This document shows positions 28,566-37,261 of a stretch of 64,000 bases of DNA, piece after piece; the first letter of the stretch is position 1, and every line of letters starts with the position of its first letter. Both the position numbers and the translations under genes were made by a program. The notes beneath the pieces are model-generated. The model ran no database searches. It was not told the DNA's origin and worked only from the letters and a program-made list of their open reading frames with translations. This DNA comes from Neorhizobium alkalisoli (lineage in GTDB: Bacteria; Pseudomonadota; Alphaproteobacteria; Rhizobiales; Rhizobiaceae): contig NZ_VIWP01000007.1 of the NCBI RefSeq assembly GCF_007829835.1, forward strand, positions 186,001 to 250,000, written 5' to 3'.

Positions 28566-29456
28566 CTATTCTTCGAAGCCGAACAATATGCCCTGGCCCG
28601 GTGCCGCGGACACAAGCACGCGGCCGTCCCGGCGGATGAATGCGACGTCATTAGCAGCAAGGGTGATCTCTGTCACGGCAAGATCGGCGGTCTTGAAAAT
28701 CACCACGCGGGCATGCAGGCCGGGCGTAAAGGCCGGTGCTGCGGAATTGAATTCCGCAGACAGCGCGGCGCTGGAAAGGATGCGCACCTCGGCATTGGCA
28801 GCGGCAAACCGCAGGGTGCCGGTTTCCGCTTCTTGCTCCGTCGGAGCTTCCGCCTCGGCCTCAAGCACGGTCGAAAACAGTTTTCCGAAGGCCGCCGGTT
28901 CTTCGGCGGAAAAGACCACCTCGGCCAGACCCGTCACCGCATTGGCATGGCGCTCCAGATCTCCACGCTCGGAGGGGAAGGCCGCCAGCCGCTGACAGGC
29001 AAACAGAAAAGTATCGCCACCGGCTGCATCGGCAGCAAAGGCGAGGCGAAATTTTCCTTCGCTTTCTGCGCCATCCGGCATTTTCAGCGGACGGGAAAAC
29101 TCCAGCATCGCGCCGGCGGAAAGACCTTCCTCGACGAAGCGGGCATGATCGGCGGGCGCGTCATCGGTGCCAACGACAACGGCGGAGAGGCCTTCGCGAC
29201 GGCGTACGCCACGGAAGGCGAGATCGCGTTCGGTGAAGACATTGCCGCGCTTGGCAGTGGTCGACGCCTGACGGCGATTGGCGACCGCGAGCGGCTCCAG
29301 ATAGGTGCCATCGCCCAAAAATACGCAGGCATTGGAAGTGCCGAAAGGATGAAAGCCGTCAGGTGCAACGGTAAAGCCAAGCGCCGTCAGTCGCGCACGC
29401 GCCTTTGCAAGTTCCACCACAGGCAGAACGAGATGGTCGATTGGCCTTTTACTCAC
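28566..29456 (-). CDS. VOC (glyoxalase-fold) family protein
   Basis: About 296 residues. The N-terminal IDHLVLPVVELAKARARLTALGFTVAPDGFHPFGTSNACVFL and the later GLAEVVFSAEEPAAFGKLFSTVL are paired VOC modules; HPFGT with early His is typical of Glyoxalase_3-like proteins of unknown substrate. A GTG start at 29456 with GGGGG upstream is preferred; an ATG at 29495 is also possible. It is divergent from lexA, and upstream of kdsA on the same strand. The substrate cannot be told from sequence. Confidence 0.75.
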   Translation of the reverse strand: MSKRPIDHLVLPVVELAKARARLTALGFTVAPDGFHPFGTSNACVFLGDGTYLEPLAVANRRQASTTAKRGNVFTERDLAFRGVRRREGLSAVVVGTDDAPADHARFVEEGLSAGAMLEFSRPLKMPDGAESEGKFRLAFAADAAGGDTFLFACQRLAAFPSERGDLERHANAVTGLAEVVFSAEEPAAFGKLFSTVLEAEAEAPTEQEAETGTLRFAAANAEVRILSSAALSAEFNSAAPAFTPGLHARVVIFKTADLAVTEITLAANDVAFIRRDGRVLVSAAPGQGILFGFEE

Positions 29457-29586
29457 GATAACCCCCACAGTCTCGACGATGAGAACATTGGGCATCGCCG
29501 CACACTACGCAAGTACCTGCGGCATAAAGAATATGCCTCAATGCAAACAAATGAATGGATGCTTCACGAAAATTTAGTGACTTGCG

Positions 29587-29601
29587 GAACACATATGGAA
29601 C
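29587..29601 (+). promoter_or_regulatory. SOS box (LexA operator) before lexA
   Basis: GAAC at 29587-29590 and GAAC at 29598-29601 are separated by exactly 7 bp, the alphaproteobacterial LexA operator (equal to GTTC-N7-GTTC on the other strand). A TATAGT -10-like hexamer follows at 29603-29608 and CTTGCG at 29581-29586 can serve as -35, so LexA would sit inside its own promoter, 46 bp before the lexA start. Confidence 0.88.
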
Positions 29602-29647
29602 ATATAGTGTCCGTTCCGTATTTGTTTCCGACTCTGAAGGTGCCGGT

Positions 29648-30376
29648 ATGCTCACACGCAAACAGCAGGAATTGCTTCTGTTCATTCACGAACGGATGAA
29701 AGAGTCGGGCGTACCGCCCTCCTTCGACGAGATGAAGGATGCACTGGATCTCGCCTCGAAATCCGGTATCCATCGGCTGATCACGGCTCTTGAGGAACGC
29801 GGCTTCATTCGCCGGCTTCCGAACCGCGCCCGTGCGCTCGAAGTGATCAAGCTGCCGGAAGCCTATGTCGCAAGCCTGCAGCCGCGCCGCGGTTTTTCGC
29901 CAAGCGTCATCGAAGGCAGCCTCGGCAAGCCGCAGCCGGTCGCCGCACCGCCGGCACCTGCCAAGCCGGTTGCCAATGACGACAGTTCGCAGGTCGGCCG
30001 CGTGCCGGTCATGGGTCGTATCGCCGCCGGCGTGCCGATCTCGGCCATCCAGAACAACACGCACGAGATTGTCGTGCCTGTCGAAATGCTCGGCTCGGGT
30101 GAACATTACGCGCTCGAGGTCAAGGGTGATTCGATGATCGAAGCCGGCATTTTCGATGGCGACACGGTCATCATCAAGAATGGCAGCACGGCCAATCCGG
30201 GCGATATCGTCGTGGCGCTCGTCGATGACGAGGAAGCGACCCTCAAGCGTTTTCGTCGGCGCGGCGCATCCATCGCGCTCGAAGCCGCCAACCCTGCTTA
30301 CGAGACCCGTATCTTTCCGCCGGACCGGGTCAAGGTTCAGGGCAAGCTGGTTGGGCTGATCCGCAAGTATCATTGA
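29648..30376 (+). CDS. lexA: SOS repressor LexA
   Basis: 242 residues from the ATG at 29648. An N-terminal winged helix (MLTRKQQELLLFIHERMKE, SGIHRLITALEERGFI) is joined by a Pro/Ala linker to the S24 peptidase domain: Ala127-Gly128 cleavage bond in GRIAAGVP, Ser162 in KGDSM and Lys200 in EATLKR as the catalytic dyad. It represses DNA-damage genes until RecA-stimulated self-cleavage. The exact operator lies upstream, so autoregulation is expected. It converges on comEC. Confidence 0.97.
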   Translation: MLTRKQQELLLFIHERMKESGVPPSFDEMKDALDLASKSGIHRLITALEERGFIRRLPNRARALEVIKLPEAYVASLQPRRGFSPSVIEGSLGKPQPVAAPPAPAKPVANDDSSQVGRVPVMGRIAAGVPISAIQNNTHEIVVPVEMLGSGEHYALEVKGDSMIEAGIFDGDTVIIKNGSTANPGDIVVALVDDEEATLKRFRRRGASIALEAANPAYETRIFPPDRVKVQGKLVGLIRKYH

Positions 30377-30475
30377 GGTGGTTTGGGGCGGTAGCGGTTA
30401 CGGCTGCTTTCGCCTCGAACTGACGATGTGCCAGGGCTTGGGAAGCCTTGGCGATATTGGAGCGGCTTCGCCAGA

Positions 30476-33037
30476 TCAGTGCAATCGGGCTCTGATCTCT
30501 TCGGGCAGATCGGGGTTAAAAGCCTTGCGTCGCCAATCGTAATAGCGATGGGCATTCCAGGCGCGCATCCCGCCTTTGCCGTCTTCCGCCATGGCGGCAT
30601 GGAATTTCCAGTTTTCGGGTCGTGCCGATCCATTTAAAAATACTTCGAGGGCGCCGGTTCGTCGAAGCGTGGCGCCGTTGAGTATCGTGGCACCAGATCG
30701 GCAGTTTTCGAAACGTGCCGTTGGAGCGATCACTAGCCCCGCGACATCGCAGGCGGCGCCGGCGTAACGGCCGTCCTCGATAACGGCGATGACCATGCCT
30801 TCGGCAGATCGGGTCACGCACCACAAACCTCGCATGCAGTCGAAACGTCCCTCAGGCGCTGTGGCAATCGCCTCGCCTGCATTTTCGATCTCCGCAGGCG
30901 TCAGGTCTGGGCGCTTTCGCCGGCCATCCGTCGACATATCACCGGCCCGAGGCTTCTTCTGGAAGACGGCAGGGCTTTGAACGAGAACCGACGCTGCCTG
31001 CTCATCAAGCACAAGTGCTCGTTTCCACTGGTCATAGATGAAGCTGGGCGGGCGGCTGCGATTGGTGGCTACAGAGCCCGCCTCGATCAAGGCGACCAGC
31101 GTCCCGTCCTCCGACACCAGAAGATCCGCCAGTGGCTTTGAACGCTCGCTCCAGCTCAGCAGGAGAGCCAAAGCCAGAAGCGGCAGGCCGACCAGCCGCA
31201 GGCGGGTGCGCAGCAGTGTCAGGAGGACGAAGCCGGCTGAAGCGAGCGCGAGAAACCAGGCGTGCTGGCGGCCGATCGCAACATCCCCTCCCCAGCTCGC
31301 CACGTGTTTTGCAATCGTGATGACGAGATCGAGGCCCCAGCCCATCGCCGCCAGAAAAGGCCAGTCGAGGCCGAAGGGCATAAGCAGCATGCCGACGAGT
31401 GCGGCCGGCATGACAACGAAGGAGATGAGCGGCATGGCGGCGAGATTGGCGGCAAGGCCATAGGTGGCGAGACGATGAAAATGTTCGACGGAATAGATCG
31501 CCGTGGAGGTGCTGCCGATCATCGATGTCGCGGTAATGCCGGCGATAAAACTCGCCGAGACGACAAGCGGTCGCCAGACCAGATGGCGCAGGCCACGCGG
31601 ATCGGCATTTTCGCGATCGGGTTTTCTTTTCCATGCGGCATAACCGGCAACCAATGCGGCCGTGGCGGCAAAGGACATCTGGAAACTCGGGCCTAGAATT
31701 TCGGAAGGGGAAAGCACCAGAATGATCAGCGCTGAGATCGCGACATTGCGCAGGCTGATCGAGGCCCGGTCGAACAGGACGGCAATCAGGATGACCGTCA
31801 TCATCACATAGGCACGCTCCGCCGAGACACCGAAACCGGAGATCAGATAATAGGCGGTGACCATCAGGAGCGCACCGAAGGCCGCCAGCTTCTTGACCGG
31901 AAAAGCCTGACCGAATCCAGGAAAGAGTGCGAGCAAGGTGCGCAGGCCGATAAAGAAGATGCCGGCCGCCAGCGCCATGTTGAGGCCGGAGATCGCGACG
32001 ATATGGGCAAGGCCGGAAAGTCTGAGCGCCTCGGTGGTTTCCTTGGAGATGGCGCGCCGTTCGTCGGTGACGATTGCCGCGGCAAAGGCACCGGCATCAC
32101 CGGGCACGGTTTCGCGGATGCGCGTGCCGATCTCGCTCCTGAGCGAAAAAAGCCAGTTCTCGATTGCCTCTGGCCAATCGGTGGTGGCCGCTCCCGAAGC
32201 TTCCAGCCTTGGCGTACCATAAAAGAAACCGATCGCACCGATGCCATCGAAATAGGCGGAGAAGGCAAAATCGTTCAGCCCGGGCAGCGCCGGGCCGGAG
32301 GGTGGCGAGAGCCGCGCCTTGCCGCTGATCCGGTCACCCGCCAGGAACGCAACCTGCCTGCCCCGCACCAGAAGCGATACACGCTCCGGCGCGCGGGCCA
32401 ACCTGGGTGCAGCGGTCTGCTCGACACGCAGAAGATAACGCCAGCGCCCTTCCGCATCGACTTCGCGCCGGTCGATGATGCCCGTGACCTCCGTTGTCAC
32501 CGGAGAGTCGAGGATGACGGTCGCATGCCGCCAAGTTTCCAGCTGGCCGAGGATCATGCCGATCGAGAACAGCAAGGCGGCGGACCAGATGTAACCGGCC
32601 GCGCCATGCCGGTGGCGGGTCAGGCAGGTCGCAACGCTGGTGACAACGAGGAAAAAGACGAGCGTCCAGAAAGGTGGATCCCGCGGCAGGGAAAACCAGG
32701 TGATGGCGCCGGTGCCGACTAGGACCGGCACGAAGAGGAAGACATGGCCATAGGCCTTCTCTTCTCCGGCAAGGAGCCGAAGCGTCGCCGGCAGGCGGCG
32801 AACATCAGGCCTCAGCCTTCGGCCGAGCCAGCCTTTATTGCGCCGGTTGGATTGCGGGGAACGAGAGCCGGTGCCGAATCGTGGCCTGACGATGGCGGGT
32901 TCGGTGGTTTCGGCATCCGCTCGTTCGACCGCATCAACCAATGAGTCGCGTGCCCCCGCAAGCCCAATTCGTGCCCCGCGAGCAAATGCCGCGGCTTCCG
33001 CCTTTTCCGTCACTGAAAATGTCGGCTCCGTCGACAT
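30476..33037 (-). CDS. comEC: ComEC/Rec2-family DNA-uptake channel protein
   Basis: 853 residues. A hydrophobic N-terminal block (about 90-160), a DUF4131-type extracellular region (about 180-260) and the Competence domain with many membrane segments (LAHIVAISGLNMALAAGIFF, FGVSAERAYVMM, LSPSEILGPSFQMSFAATAAL). In classical ComEC a metallo-beta-lactamase domain with HxHxDH follows; here the C-terminal 200 residues have no such motif and end in a soluble region (DCMRGLWCVTRSAEG, DWRRKAFNPDLP). ComEC carries single-stranded DNA across the inner membrane. No other competence gene is adjacent. Confidence 0.88.
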   Translation of the reverse strand: MSTEPTFSVTEKAEAAAFARGARIGLAGARDSLVDAVERADAETTEPAIVRPRFGTGSRSPQSNRRNKGWLGRRLRPDVRRLPATLRLLAGEEKAYGHVFLFVPVLVGTGAITWFSLPRDPPFWTLVFFLVVTSVATCLTRHRHGAAGYIWSAALLFSIGMILGQLETWRHATVILDSPVTTEVTGIIDRREVDAEGRWRYLLRVEQTAAPRLARAPERVSLLVRGRQVAFLAGDRISGKARLSPPSGPALPGLNDFAFSAYFDGIGAIGFFYGTPRLEASGAATTDWPEAIENWLFSLRSEIGTRIRETVPGDAGAFAAAIVTDERRAISKETTEALRLSGLAHIVAISGLNMALAAGIFFIGLRTLLALFPGFGQAFPVKKLAAFGALLMVTAYYLISGFGVSAERAYVMMTVILIAVLFDRASISLRNVAISALIILVLSPSEILGPSFQMSFAATAALVAGYAAWKRKPDRENADPRGLRHLVWRPLVVSASFIAGITATSMIGSTSTAIYSVEHFHRLATYGLAANLAAMPLISFVVMPAALVGMLLMPFGLDWPFLAAMGWGLDLVITIAKHVASWGGDVAIGRQHAWFLALASAGFVLLTLLRTRLRLVGLPLLALALLLSWSERSKPLADLLVSEDGTLVALIEAGSVATNRSRPPSFIYDQWKRALVLDEQAASVLVQSPAVFQKKPRAGDMSTDGRRKRPDLTPAEIENAGEAIATAPEGRFDCMRGLWCVTRSAEGMVIAVIEDGRYAGAACDVAGLVIAPTARFENCRSGATILNGATLRRTGALEVFLNGSARPENWKFHAAMAEDGKGGMRAWNAHRYYDWRRKAFNPDLPEEIRARLH

Positions 33038-33228
33038 GCAGGCACGGTCTCCAGAAACGCCCGATCATGGACGAATCTCAACCTGAGCGATTATCACAAC
33101 TGCGTCAACTGCCTTAGAAGCCTTGGAATTTCCGGTTTTGCATTCGCTGCTGCAACAGCAGGTTGGACAATTTTCAGTCACCATATGCCCATTATTTTTT
33201 CGCGGTGCACAAAATGCCGCAGGGACAG

Positions 33229-33256
33229 CTTGGCATCAGCTTTCGGATCATATAGC
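33229..33256 (+). promoter_or_regulatory. candidate promoter of gltA
   Basis: CTTGGC at 33229-33234 and an ATAGC(T) -10-like hexamer about 17 bp later resemble the rhizobial CTTGAC-N17-CTATAT pattern. It lies about 68 bp before the gltA start. Confidence 0.3.
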
Positions 33257-33323
33257 TACTTCGGACGCTTAACTCTTATGGCCCTTTAGGGGCGCCATGC
33301 CGCCAACAGGTTGGAGGATCAGA

Positions 33324-34613
33324 ATGACGGACATAAGCGCAAATCTCGTACTTGGTGACAAGAAAGTCGACCTGGCGGTCAAGTCTGGCACGATAGGCCC
33401 GGATGTCATCGACATCGGCGCTCTTTACAAGCAGACCGGCGCCTTCACTTACGACCCGGGCTTCACCTCGACGGCATCCTGCGAATCCAAGATCACCTAC
33501 ATCGATGGCGATGCCGGTATTCTTCTGCATCGTGGTTACCCCATCGAGCAGCTTGCCGAACAGGGTGACTTCCTGGAAACCTGCTACCTGCTTCTTTACG
33601 GCGAACTGCCGACCGCAGCGCAGAAGAAGGACTTTGACCACCGCGTGACCATGCACACCATGGTACACGAGCAGATGAGCCGCTTCTTCACCGGCTTCCG
33701 TCGCGACGCCCACCCGATGGCCGTCATGTGCGGTTGCGTCGGTGCGCTCTCGGCCTTCTACCACGACTCGACCGACATCACCGATCCGCACCAGCGCATG
33801 GTCGCTTCGCTGCGCATGATCGCCAAGATGCCGACGCTCGCCGCCATGGCCTACAAGTACCATATCGGCCAGCCCTTCGTGTATCCGCAGAACGATCTCG
33901 ACTACGCGTCGAACTTCCTGCGCATGTGCTTTGCCGTACCGTGTGAAGAATACAAGGTGAACCCGGTTCTGGCCCGCGCCATGGACCGTATCTTCATCCT
34001 GCATGCCGACCACGAGCAGAATGCATCGACATCGACCGTTCGTCTCGCAGGCTCCTCGGGTGCAAACCCGTTCGCCTGTATCGCAGCCGGCATTGCCTGC
34101 CTCTGGGGCCCCGCTCACGGCGGCGCCAACGAAGCGGCCCTGAACATGCTTCAGGAAATCGGTTCGGTCGACAAGATCCCGGAATATATCGCTCGCGCCA
34201 AGGACAAGAACGATCCGTTCCGTCTGATGGGCTTCGGTCACCGCGTCTACAAGAACTACGATCCGCGCGCAAAAATCATGCAGAAGACCACGCATGAAGT
34301 GCTCGCAGAACTCGGCCACAAGGACGATCCGCTTCTGCAGGTCGCCATGGAACTCGAAAAGATCGCCCTTACGGACGAGTACTTCATCGAGAAGAAGCTT
34401 TACCCGAATATCGACTTCTATTCGGGCATCACGCTGAAGGCGATGGGCTTCCCCACCACCATGTTCACCGTGCTCTTCGCTCTCGCACGTACCGTCGGCT
34501 GGATCGCCCAGTGGGCCGAAATGATCGAAGATCCGCAGCAGCGTATCGGCCGCCCGCGTCAGCTCTATACGGGCGAAGCACAGCGCGATTACGTGCCAGT
34601 TTCGAAGCGCTAA
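33324..34613 (+). CDS. gltA: citrate synthase
   Basis: 429 residues from the ATG at 33324 (MTDISANLVLGDKKVDL), preceded by GGAGG. Type-II citrate synthase motifs: GDAGILLHRGYPIEQLAEQ, the catalytic-region HADHEQNASTSTVR, GPAHGGANEAALNM and GFGHRVYKNYDPRA, ending GRPRQLYTGEAQRDYVPV. It joins acetyl-CoA from the PDH complex to oxaloacetate, the entry step of the TCA cycle. It has its own strong terminator. Confidence 0.98.
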   Translation: MTDISANLVLGDKKVDLAVKSGTIGPDVIDIGALYKQTGAFTYDPGFTSTASCESKITYIDGDAGILLHRGYPIEQLAEQGDFLETCYLLLYGELPTAAQKKDFDHRVTMHTMVHEQMSRFFTGFRRDAHPMAVMCGCVGALSAFYHDSTDITDPHQRMVASLRMIAKMPTLAAMAYKYHIGQPFVYPQNDLDYASNFLRMCFAVPCEEYKVNPVLARAMDRIFILHADHEQNASTSTVRLAGSSGANPFACIAAGIACLWGPAHGGANEAALNMLQEIGSVDKIPEYIARAKDKNDPFRLMGFGHRVYKNYDPRAKIMQKTTHEVLAELGHKDDPLLQVAMELEKIALTDEYFIEKKLYPNIDFYSGITLKAMGFPTTMFTVLFALARTVGWIAQWAEMIEDPQQRIGRPRQLYTGEAQRDYVPVSKR

Positions 34614-34634
34614 TCGAAGCGCTTTCCCGAGATA

Positions 34635-34664
34635 AAAACCCGGCCAGCGATGGCCGGGTTTTTT
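34635..34664 (+). terminator. rho-independent terminator of gltA
   Basis: Perfect 10-bp stem AACCCGGCCA (34637-34646) and TGGCCGGGTT (34651-34660) with a GCGA loop and a following T run, 23 bp after the gltA stop. Confidence 0.9.
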
Positions 34665-34684
34665 ATTGCTGTGCCGGCTATGCT

Positions 34685-34828
34685 TCGACGAGGAGTGCCT
34701 CCGCAGCGTCCTGCGGGGTTGACCTTCAGTCCGTGAGGGCATAGGAGGGTCTTGCCCATCAGCGGCCGTAAGCGTCTAACGTCAAGCAACGCACTCAACG
34801 ATCCTCGACGGTCGGAGTGCGTTTTTTT
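34685..34828 (+). ncRNA. candidate structured small RNA or leader (6S-like architecture)
   Basis: Between the gltA terminator and the MFS gene lies a stretch without a gene that ends in its own intrinsic terminator: AACGCACTC (34788-34796), GAGTGCGTT (34815-34823), then seven T. GAGTGC at 34693-34698 can also pair with GCACTC at 34791-34796, giving a closing stem that excludes the terminator. Inside are GGG-GACC (716-724 of this kb) with GGTC-CCC (748-757) and a CCTTCA/TGAGGG hairpin (34723-34739). Closing stem, large unpaired bubble and long apical stem resemble 6S RNA, but an attenuating leader of the MFS gene is an alternative. No promoter was identified. Confidence 0.4.
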
Positions 34829-34864
34829 ACGTCCGGCGACCGAGGAACAGCCCGGAGAAAAAGC

Positions 34865-36052
34865 TTGGCTTTCCAATTCACCCGCGATCCGGCACAGGGA
34901 CGTCTTCTCGTCCTGGCCGGCATTCTGTTTCTTTCCTATCTCTGCGTCGCCATGGCGCTTCCGGTCGTGCCTGTCCTGGTGACGGGGCCGCTCGGCTTCG
35001 GCAATGCCTGGGCGGGACTTGCCGTCGGCAGCGCCTTCTTTTCGACCATCGTCAGCCGTGGCCTTGCCGGCGGTTTTTCCGACAAGCGCGGCGGCAAGCC
35101 GGCCGTGCGGCGCGGTCTGATCTTCTATGTCGCAGGCGCGCTTGCCTCGCTCCTCGCCGGCCTGATGACGGACGGACCGATCAGCGCCTATGAGGTGCTG
35201 ATCGTCGGTCGCCTGCTGATCGGCGTGGGCGAAAGCCTGGTCGCAGTCGGCATCATCGCCTGGGGCATCGGCATTGTCGGCCCTGCCCGTTCCGGCAAGA
35301 TTCTGGCGCTGGTTGGCGCGGCGATCTATGGCGCGCTTGCCGTCGGTGCGCCGGTCGGCCTCCTGCTGATGGAAAGGCTCGGCTTCGCCGGCACGATGGC
35401 CGTCAGCGCCGTACTTCCCTGCCTCGGGCTTCTGGCCATCTGGCGGATACCGGGTATCGAACCCAAGCCCGCGGCGCATCGCCCTTCCTTCCTCAGCGTC
35501 ATCGGCAAGATCTGGCTGCATGGCACGATCGTCGGCCTCCAGGGCATCGGTTTTGCCGCGATCGGCGCCTTCTTCGTGCTTTATGTGATGAGCCATGGCT
35601 GGAGCCATGCCGGCCTTGGCCTCTCGGCCTTCGGTGGCGGTTTCGTCCTTGTCCGCATCCTGTTCGGCGGCCTGCCGGACAAGATCGGCGGCATGCCGGT
35701 TGCGATCGGATCACTTGCCATCGAAGCTGTCGGCCAGGCGCTGATCTGGAGCGCCAACGATCCGTCGCTGGCCTTCCTCGGCGCTTTCCTGACGGGGCTC
35801 GGATGCTCGATGGTGTTTCCGGCCATGGGACGTGAAGTCGTTCGCCTGGTCGAGCCGCAATCGCGTGGTACGGCGCTGGGCGGTTTTTCGGCCTTTCAGG
35901 ATCTGGCCTATGGCCTGACCGGACCAATCACCGGCCTGCTCGCAGACCGCTCCGGTTACGAGAGCGTGTTTCTGGTCGGTGCGATTGCCGCTTCAGCGGG
36001 CTTCGTGATTGCCGTCAGCCTCGGCAGGGCGCGTACAACGGTAACGAACTGA
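34865..36052 (+). CDS. MFS transporter (YhhS/YfcJ-like)
   Basis: About 395 residues with twelve predicted membrane segments. The loop between helices 2 and 3 reads GFSDKRGGKPAVRRG, a form of the MFS motif A, and its second-half partner is FGGLPDKIGGMPV. Similar proteins are annotated as arabinose-efflux or YfcJ/YhhS permeases; the substrate is unknown. A TTG start at 34865, with GGAG seven to eight bases upstream, is preferred over a GTG at 34817 that lies inside the upstream terminator. It converges on lpxB. Confidence 0.82.
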   Translation: MAFQFTRDPAQGRLLVLAGILFLSYLCVAMALPVVPVLVTGPLGFGNAWAGLAVGSAFFSTIVSRGLAGGFSDKRGGKPAVRRGLIFYVAGALASLLAGLMTDGPISAYEVLIVGRLLIGVGESLVAVGIIAWGIGIVGPARSGKILALVGAAIYGALAVGAPVGLLLMERLGFAGTMAVSAVLPCLGLLAIWRIPGIEPKPAAHRPSFLSVIGKIWLHGTIVGLQGIGFAAIGAFFVLYVMSHGWSHAGLGLSAFGGGFVLVRILFGGLPDKIGGMPVAIGSLAIEAVGQALIWSANDPSLAFLGAFLTGLGCSMVFPAMGREVVRLVEPQSRGTALGGFSAFQDLAYGLTGPITGLLADRSGYESVFLVGAIAASAGFVIAVSLGRARTTVTN

Positions 36053-36073
36053 TCGGCCACGCGGCCGATCATC

Positions 36074-37261
36074 TCAGGAGAGCGGGAGCGCACCCTTCCG
36101 CTTCTCCAGAAGATCGAGCACGATGCCGGCAGAAGCTTCGCCGGCCGGCACAGAAGTTGCCAGCCGCTGCCAGAGATCCTCGAAACCCGACAGCATGGAA
36201 TGACGCTGCGGCGTGTCGTGCGACAGGCGCTCGATCCAGCGGCAGAGATAACCCGGCCGCACCATTTCATTGATGTGCTCGGGCACGACCGGGTAATCGG
36301 CAATGATGTTCGGAAGCGCTCCCGACCAGATTTTGATACGCTTGGCCATCAGCTTGATCAGCCAGTCCGTACGGTAGGTCGAGATACAGGGCACGGTCGC
36401 CAGCGCCAGTTCCAGCACCACGGTGCCGGAGGCGGCAAGCGCCACATCGGCCTCGATGAAAGCTGCCCATTTGTCATCCTGCCCGACGATCACCTGCGGC
36501 TTTATCGGCCAGTCGGCGATCAGTTCCCGCACCAGCGCTTCACGCCGCGCCACGGTCGGCAGAAGAAGGCGGCACGCGCCGTTACGGGCACTGAATTCCT
36601 CAACCGTCAGCCGGAAATCCGGCAGCAGCGCCTTGATCTCGGCGGAACGGGAGCCCGGCAGGAGAAGCAGGGTCTTTTCCTCATGACTCTGCTTTGCCGG
36701 ACGTTTCGCGCGCAGGTCACGGACCTTCAGGATATCGGGATCGGCGGTCAGGCGGTGTCCGACATAGAAGGTTTCGGGGCCGCCGAGCTTCTTCATCACA
36801 TCCGGCTCGAAGGGGAGGACGGCGAGGACGCGGTCGACATAAGCCAACATGGCCTGCGCCCGGTATTCCTTCCAGGCCCAGACGCTGGGGCAGACATAGT
36901 TGACGACCGGCAGGTCGGACAGTTTCGCCCTCACCTTCTTCGCGACGCGATGGGTAAAATCCGGGCTGTCGATGATGATCAGCACATCCGGCCTTGCCGC
37001 AACGATCGCCTCCGCGGTCTGGTTGATGCGGCGGATCAGGCCCGGCAGGCGCGCCAGAACCTGGGTAATGCCCATGATCGACAGTTCGGAAAAATCGAAC
37101 AACGAATGCAGGCCCTGCGCGGTCAGCTGATCACCGCCGACACCGATCAGCTCGATCGGGCCGGGATAAGCGGATTTCAGCGCCGCGATCAGGTCACCGC
37201 CCAGAAGGTCGCCAGAGACTTCACCGGCGATCACGCCGACCTTCAGCGCCCTCGCCATCAT
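36074..37261 (-). CDS. lpxB: lipid-A-disaccharide synthase
   Basis: 395 residues. GVIAGEVSGDLLGGDLIAALK, GHRLTADP, LLLPGSRSAEI, and the C-terminal ALAASGTVVLELALATVPCI and IIADYPVVPEHIN match LpxB, a GT19 glycosyltransferase. It joins UDP-2,3-diacylglucosamine to lipid X to form the lipid A disaccharide at the inner membrane. It is the last gene of the lpx run, overlapping lpxI by 4 bp. Confidence 0.97.
   Translation of the reverse strand: MMARALKVGVIAGEVSGDLLGGDLIAALKSAYPGPIELIGVGGDQLTAQGLHSLFDFSELSIMGITQVLARLPGLIRRINQTAEAIVAARPDVLIIIDSPDFTHRVAKKVRAKLSDLPVVNYVCPSVWAWKEYRAQAMLAYVDRVLAVLPFEPDVMKKLGGPETFYVGHRLTADPDILKVRDLRAKRPAKQSHEEKTLLLLPGSRSAEIKALLPDFRLTVEEFSARNGACRLLLPTVARREALVRELIADWPIKPQVIVGQDDKWAAFIEADVALAASGTVVLELALATVPCISTYRTDWLIKLMAKRIKIWSGALPNIIADYPVVPEHINEMVRPGYLCRWIERLSHDTPQRHSMLSGFEDLWQRLATSVPAGEASAGIVLDLLEKRKGALPLS

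Noticed and set aside
27603..29699. Long plus-strand open frame opposite kdsA and the VOC gene
   Set aside because: Antisense shadow; it would also overlap the lexA operator and start.
33038..33323. Extra gene between comEC and gltA
   Set aside because: The 286 bp hold only a candidate promoter and a small CTGCTG/CAGCAG inverted repeat; no coding pattern is visible on either strand.
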